Shown here: piece by piece, positions 33,711 through 37,423 of the stretch
Position numbering within the stretch: position 1 is the first letter of the stretch
How the letters are laid out: every line of letters starts with the position of its first letter
Source of the DNA: an uncultured Sphingomonas sp.
GTDB taxonomy: Bacteria > Pseudomonadota > Alphaproteobacteria > Sphingomonadales > Sphingomonadaceae
DNA length: 37,423 bases
Direction of reading: 5' to 3'
Assembly: GCA_913774925.1 (NCBI GenBank)
Contig: CAJYKB010000078.1
Span: 1 to 37,423 of the forward strand
The notes under the pieces: generated by a model
Database searches by the model: none
Seen by the model: the letters and a program-made list of their open reading frames with translations, nothing else
What the model was told of the DNA's origin: nothing
Translations under genes and position numbers: made by a program

Positions 33711-35007
33711 CCAGGACGCGCCCGCGCTCGGCGCGGTGGTGATGGGGCTGGGCTATATCGGCCTGCCCACCGCCGCGGTGATCGCGCGTGCCGGGATTCC
33801 GACACTGGGCGTCGACGTGAACGACCGCGTCGTCGCGACGGTCGCGGAGGGGCGCGTCCATATCGAGGAGGTCGACCTCCACGGGCTGGTGCAGGGCGTG
33901 ACCGCGCGGGGGCTGCTGCGCGCCGCGACCACGCCGGAGCCGGCGGACACGTTCATCATCGCGGTGCCGACGCCGTTCGACGCCGACCACCGCCCCGACG
34001 TGAGCCATGTGCTGGCCGCCGCGCGCACCATCGCACCCGTGCTGAAGCGCGGCGATCTCGTGATCCTCGAATCCACCTCCCCGGTCGGCACCACGGAGCA
34101 GGTCGCGGCGGCGATCGCGGCGCTCCGCCCCGACCTGTCGATCCCCGGCCGGTGCAGCGGTGCCGCGGATCTGTTCGTCGCCTATTGTCCCGAGCGCGTG
34201 CTGCCCGGCCGCATCCTGATCGAGCTGATCGACAACGACCGCGTCATCGGCGGCATCACCCCGCGCTGCGCCAGGCGGGCAATGGCCTTCTACCGCCGCT
34301 TCGTGCGCGGCGCATGCCTGACCACGACCGCGCGTGCGGCGGAGATGGTGAAGCTGGTCGAGAACAGCTACCGCGACGTCAACATCGCCTTCGCCAACGA
34401 ACTGTCGCTGATCGCGGAGGGGATGGCGATCGACGTGTGGGAGGTGATTCGCCTCGCCAACCGCCATCCGCGCGTGTCGATCCTGCAGCCCGGTCCCGGC
34501 GTCGGCGGGCATTGCATCGCGGTCGACCCGTGGTTCCTGGTCGCGGGCGATCCGGTCAACAGCCGGCTGATCCGCACCGCGCGCGAGGTGAACGAGGCGA
34601 AGACCGACCATGTCATCGGCCGCGCGCTGCGGCTGATCGAGCGGCTGCCCGACACGCGGGTCGCGTGCCTGGGCCTCGCCTTCAAGCCGAATATCGACGA
34701 CCTGCGCGAAAGCCCGGCGGTGGAGATCGCCGCCGCACTGGCGCGCCGCTTCGGCGAGCGGATCGCGCTGGTGGAGCCGCATGTCGATACGCTGCCCGCC
34801 GCCTTCGCCGGGACGGGGGCGACGCTGATCGACCTCGATACCGCGCTCGCCACGTGCGACGCGATGATCGTGCTGGTCGACCACGACCTGTTCCGCTCGG
34901 TTCCGCTCGACGAGCGCGCCGACAAAATGGTGTACGACACGCGCGGATTGTGGCCGGATCAGCCGAAGCTGTCGGCGTGGGAGGCGCTGCTCGCGCGCGC
35001 TGCGTAA
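33694..35007 (+). CDS. wecC: UDP-N-acetyl-D-mannosamine dehydrogenase
   Basis: A 437-residue enzyme that oxidises UDP-ManNAc to UDP-ManNAcA in two NAD-dependent steps. The N-terminal Rossmann motif is VMGLGYIGLPTA (16-27). ESTSPVGTTE (126-135), CPERVLPG (165-172) and EMVKLVENSYRDVNIAFANE (217-236) follow, and the catalytic Cys274 lies in GVGGHCIAVDPWF. The C-terminal domain has LGLAFKPNIDDLRESP. CPERVLPG and the wecB partner favour the ManNAc dehydrogenase over UDP-glucose dehydrogenase. The ATG at 33694 is inside wecB, giving a 17-base overlap and coupled translation. No polymerase or flippase genes for the polysaccharide are in the window. Confidence 0.94.
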   Translation: MPTAADQDAPALGAVVMGLGYIGLPTAAVIARAGIPTLGVDVNDRVVATVAEGRVHIEEVDLHGLVQGVTARGLLRAATTPEPADTFIIAVPTPFDADHRPDVSHVLAAARTIAPVLKRGDLVILESTSPVGTTEQVAAAIAALRPDLSIPGRCSGAADLFVAYCPERVLPGRILIELIDNDRVIGGITPRCARRAMAFYRRFVRGACLTTTARAAEMVKLVENSYRDVNIAFANELSLIAEGMAIDVWEVIRLANRHPRVSILQPGPGVGGHCIAVDPWFLVAGDPVNSRLIRTAREVNEAKTDHVIGRALRLIERLPDTRVACLGLAFKPNIDDLRESPAVEIAAALARRFGERIALVEPHVDTLPAAFAGTGATLIDLDTALATCDAMIVLVDHDLFRSVPLDERADKMVYDTRGLWPDQPKLSAWEALLARAA

Positions 35008-35048
35008 CGAGGACTTAACTCGGCCGCCGCGCATCCTATGTTGCGGGC

Positions 35049-35441
35049 ATGTCGATGCTTCTCTCCTTCCTCGCGCTGGCCGCGGCGCCCGCTTCCGATC
35101 CCGTCGCGGGCACCTGGCGCAATGCGGCCGACACCGTCCGCATCCGCATCGCGCGGTGTCGCGGCGAGCCGGGGGTGTGCGGCACCGTCGTCGCCGCGGA
35201 CGCCCGGGCGCGCGAGGATGCGGCGCGGGGCGGCACCGACCGGCTGATCGGCACCGAATTGCTCCGCGTCGAGTCGCAGGGCGACGGCAGCTATGCCGGC
35301 AGCGTCTTCGTTCCCGATATCGGGACGGAGGTGGACGGCACGCTGCGGCTGGCGGGGCGTGACACGCTCGTCGTGCAGGGCTGCCTCTTCGCGGGCTTCG
35401 GGTGCAAGGAGCAGCGCTGGACACGCGTCGCCGCCCGATGA
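35049..35441 (+). CDS. DUF2147 exported protein
   Basis: A 130-residue protein with a short signal peptide (MSMLLSFLALAAAPAS). The mature part follows the DUF2147 pattern: DPVAGTWRNA...VRIRIARC, CGTVVAADA, LIGTELLRV, GSVFVPDIGTEVDGTLRL, and the end CLFAGFGCKEQRWTRV. The fold is a small beta-barrel-like domain of unknown function found in many Proteobacteria. Four cysteines in the mature part could form disulfides in the periplasm. A downstream ATG at 35055 is possible but shortens the signal sequence. Starts 41 bases after wecC. Confidence 0.85.
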   Translation: MSMLLSFLALAAAPASDPVAGTWRNAADTVRIRIARCRGEPGVCGTVVAADARAREDAARGGTDRLIGTELLRVESQGDGSYAGSVFVPDIGTEVDGTLRLAGRDTLVVQGCLFAGFGCKEQRWTRVAAR

Positions 35442-35451
35442 TCTCCGATCG

Positions 35452-35613
35452 GTGATCCACCTCTCGGTCGCGATCGGCCGGTTCTTCGAGGCTTTGTTCT
35501 TCGCCATGCTGAAAGTGGCGGGCACGATCGCGGGCGGTGTCGCGGGGATTGCACTGGCAGGCGCGATCCTGTTCTGGATCGCGCGGATGCTGATCGTGCG
35601 GAGGAAAGGGTGA
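35452..35613 (+). CDS. Small single-helix membrane protein, unknown function
   Basis: A 53-residue reading frame beginning at GTG 35452, ten bases after the DUF2147 stop, and ending in a TGATG junction with rsmE. The peptide has a short amphipathic start (IHLSVAIGRFFEALFFAML), then a hydrophobic, Gly/Ala-rich helix (VAGTIAGGVAGIALAGAILFWIARML) and a positively charged tail (IVRRKG), suggesting one membrane span with the C-terminus inside. Tight packing between two genes and the helical pattern support it as real; no ribosome site is strong. No known family recognised. Confidence 0.6.
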   Translation: MIHLSVAIGRFFEALFFAMLKVAGTIAGGVAGIALAGAILFWIARMLIVRRKG

Positions 35614-36368
35614 TGGGCGCAGAGCCGGCGTGGCCGCCGCGATCGACGCCCCGGCTGTTCGTGGAGGCGCCGCTGGCGGCGGGGGCGCTGTCGCTGGGCG
35701 GGGCGCAGGCGCATTATCTCGCCACCGTGATGCGCGCGAAGCCCGGCGATCCGGTCAAGCTGTTCGACGATGCGACCGGCGAGTGGCTGGCGACCGTCAC
35801 CCAGGCGGGGCGGCGCGACGTGGCGCTGGAGGTGCGCGAACGTCTGCGCGAGCGCGAAGCGGTGCCCGACGTGTGGCTGTGCGCCGCGCCGCTGAAGAAG
35901 GGGCGCGTCGACTGGTTGGCGGAGAAGGCGTGCGAGCTGGGTGTCGACCGGCTGGTGCCTGTGGTCACGCATCGCACCGTGGTGGATCGCCCCAATACCG
36001 ACCGGCTGCGCACGCAGATGATCGAGGCGGCGGAGCAATGCGGGCGCACCGCGCTGCCGCAGGTGGCGGCCGCGGTGAAGCTGCGTGCCTTGTTGCGGGA
36101 ATGGCCGGCGGAGCGCACGCTGTTCTTCGCCGATGAGACGGGAGGCGAACCCGCCGCCGCGGCGATGCGTGCGCGGCCCGGCGCGGCGGCGATCCTGATC
36201 GGGCCCGAGGGCGGGTTCGATGACGAGGAACGCGCCGCGATCCTGGCATGTCCGCAGGCGGTCGGGATCGCGCTGGGCCCGCGCATCCTGCGCGCCGAAA
36301 CCGCCGCCGCAGCGGCGGTCGCGGTATGGATGGCGGCGGCGGGCGACTGGGCCGACGTTCGGGGTTGA
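35613..36368 (+). CDS. rsmE: 16S rRNA (uracil-1498-N3)-methyltransferase
   Basis: Methylates U1498 of 16S rRNA using SAM. The 251-residue protein has an N-terminal PUA-like domain (RLFVEAPLAAGALSLGGAQAHYLATVMR) and a C-terminal SPOUT knot with KKGRVDWLAEKACELGVDRLVPV, MIEAAEQCGRTALP, ILIGPEGGFDDEE and ALGPRILRAETAA, all family hallmarks. The ATG at 35613 is used because GAGG lies eight bases before it and it overlaps the preceding stop as TGATG; a GTG directly before it would add one residue. Sits 57 bases upstream of the glutamate-cysteine ligase gene, a common pairing in sphingomonads. Confidence 0.95.
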   Translation: MGAEPAWPPRSTPRLFVEAPLAAGALSLGGAQAHYLATVMRAKPGDPVKLFDDATGEWLATVTQAGRRDVALEVRERLREREAVPDVWLCAAPLKKGRVDWLAEKACELGVDRLVPVVTHRTVVDRPNTDRLRTQMIEAAEQCGRTALPQVAAAVKLRALLREWPAERTLFFADETGGEPAAAAMRARPGAAAILIGPEGGFDDEERAAILACPQAVGIALGPRILRAETAAAAAVAVWMAAAGDWADVRG

Positions 36369-36425
36369 TCCATGCTGGGTCGCACCCCCTAGCGCACCCG
36401 TTCATCCGCGAGTAAGGCGCGGCTC

Positions 36426-37423
36426 ATGTCGACGAAGACCGTTTCGAACAGCAACGCAGCGGTCATCGGATCGCGCGACGAGCTCATCGCCCATTTCGCG
36501 GGCGGGGAGAAGCCGGCCGACCGCTGGCGGATCGGCACCGAGCACGAGAAATTCGTCTATGCGACCGGGGATCACCACGCGCCGTCGTGGGACGAGCCGG
36601 GCGGCATCCGCGCGCTGCTGCTGGAATTGCAGCAGCATGGCTGGTCGCCGGTCGAGGAGAACGGCAAGATCATCGCGCTGACCGGCAGCGACGGATCGGT
36701 CAGCCTGGAGCCGGCGGGGCAGTTCGAGCTGTCGGGCGCGCCGCTCGACAACCTGCACCAGACCTGCGCCGAGACGGGCCGCCATCTGCAACAGGTGAAG
36801 GCCGCGGGCGAGCGGCTGGGCGTCGGCTTCCTGGGGCTGGGCATGTGGCCCGACAAGCGCCGCGACGAGCTGCCGATCATGCCCAAGGGCCGCTACGCCA
36901 TCATGCTGCGCCACATGCCGCGCGTCGGCACGATGGGGCTCGACATGATGCTGCGTACCTGCACGATCCAGGTGAACCTGGATTATGCCAGCGAAGCCGA
37001 CATGGCGAAAAAGTTCCGCGTCGGGCTCGCGCTGCAACCGCTGGCGACCGCGCTGTTCGCCAATTCACCGTTCACGGAAGGGCGGCCCAACGGTTTCCTG
37101 AGCTATCGCAGCCACATCTGGTCGGACACCGACCCGGCGCGTACCGGCATGCTGCCGTTCGTGTTCGAGGACGGGTTCGGCTATGAGCGCTACGCCGACT
37201 ACATGCTCGATGTGCCGATGTACTTCGTCTACCGCGACGGGCAGTACATTGACGCGGCGGGGCTGAGCTTCCGCGACTTCCTGCGCGGTGAGTTGTCGGT
37301 GCTGCCGGGTGAACGGCCGACGATCGAGGATTGGAACGACCACCTGTCGACCGCCTTCCCCGAAGTGCGATTAAAGACGTTCCTGGAAATGCGCGGCGCT
37401 GACGGTGGGCCGTGGAACCGGAT
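36426..37423 (+). CDS. gshA: Glutamate-cysteine ligase, partial (runs off window)
   Basis: First enzyme of glutathione synthesis, joining glutamate and cysteine with ATP. The frame is open from ATG 36426 to the window edge: 332 complete codons of the roughly 455 usual for this type. Motifs are [12 protein letters not shown] (34-45), [43 protein letters not shown] and [16 protein letters not shown], which belong to the plant/alphaproteobacterial GCS2-type ligase rather than the E. coli one. A possible ribosome site (AAGG) lies about ten bases upstream. Its presence agrees with the glutathione-using GST and glyoxalase I genes earlier in the window. Confidence 0.94.
   Translation, partial: MSTKTVSNSNAAVIGSRDELIAHFAGGEKPADRWRIGTEHEKFVYATGDHHAPSWDEPGGIRALLLELQQHGWSPVEENGKIIALTGSDGSVSLEPAGQFELSGAPLDNLHQTCAETGRHLQQVKAAGERLGVGFLGLGMWPDKRRDELPIMPKGRYAIMLRHMPRVGTMGLDMMLRTCTIQVNLDYASEADMAKKFRVGLALQPLATALFANSPFTEGRPNGFLSYRSHIWSDTDPARTGMLPFVFEDGFGYERYADYMLDVPMYFVYRDGQYIDAAGLSFRDFLRGELSVLPGERPTIEDWNDHLSTAFPEVRLKTFLEMRGADGGPWNR

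Noticed and set aside
33580..35460. 626-codon minus-strand frame opposite wecC
   Set aside because: Shadow of a strongly supported dehydrogenase gene; no motif or ribosome site.

Overview
The window looks like the chromosome of a sphingomonad (Sphingomonadales, Alphaproteobacteria), probably Sphingomonas or a close relative. It has uniformly very high GC, tightly packed operons with ATGA/TGATG junctions, frequent GTG/TTG starts, a large TonB-dependent receptor, and many palindromic intergenic repeats of the kind scattered through sphingomonad genomes. The genus is inferred from overall look; no rRNA or other marker is present. I see no tRNA, rRNA or CRISPR array.

Layout. Position 1-111 holds the first 37 codons of an IS5-like transposase running off the left edge, then a palindromic repeat. 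277-9519 is mostly housekeeping: argG, a DPP7-type S46 peptidase, an EF-hand protein, a cyclopropane fatty acid synthase, thrC with a coupled methyltransferase, a dienelactone-hydrolase-family protein and a glutathione transferase. 9549-15022 holds two small exported proteins, cysQ and pmbA (overlapping), ubiA, a TSUP permease and glyoxalase I. 15044-16046 is a divergent ohr/ohrR peroxide-defence pair with a perfect palindrome between the genes.

16089-29549 is the most interesting block. A TonB-dependent receptor is divergent from a co-directional run: penicillin-acylase-family hydrolase, N-acyl-D-amino-acid deacylase, DgcN-like D-glutamate N-acetyltransferase, DgcA-like N-acetyl-D-glutamate racemase, an SDF-family amino-acid/cation symporter, a LysR regulator and a DacB-type D,D-carboxypeptidase/endopeptidase. 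Read together this suggests capture and conversion of D-amino-acid compounds, probably D-glutamate from peptidoglycan: outer-membrane uptake, periplasmic deacylation, inner-membrane import, N-acetylation, then racemisation to N-acetyl-L-glutamate. DgcN/DgcA chemistry is known from other Proteobacteria; its link here to two exported acylases, an unusual symporter and DacB is inference.

29602-32479 (minus) is a four-gene operon: a short 6-phosphogluconate dehydrogenase, two HAD-IIB phosphatase-like proteins with overlapping junctions, and a small membrane protein. Divergent from it, wecB and wecC would make UDP-ManNAc and UDP-ManNAcA for a surface polysaccharide. The window ends with a DUF2147 protein, a tiny membrane protein, rsmE and the first 332 codons of a glutamate-cysteine ligase.

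Nearly every gap after a stop codon carries one of about four palindromic repeat families, which probably double as transcription terminators.
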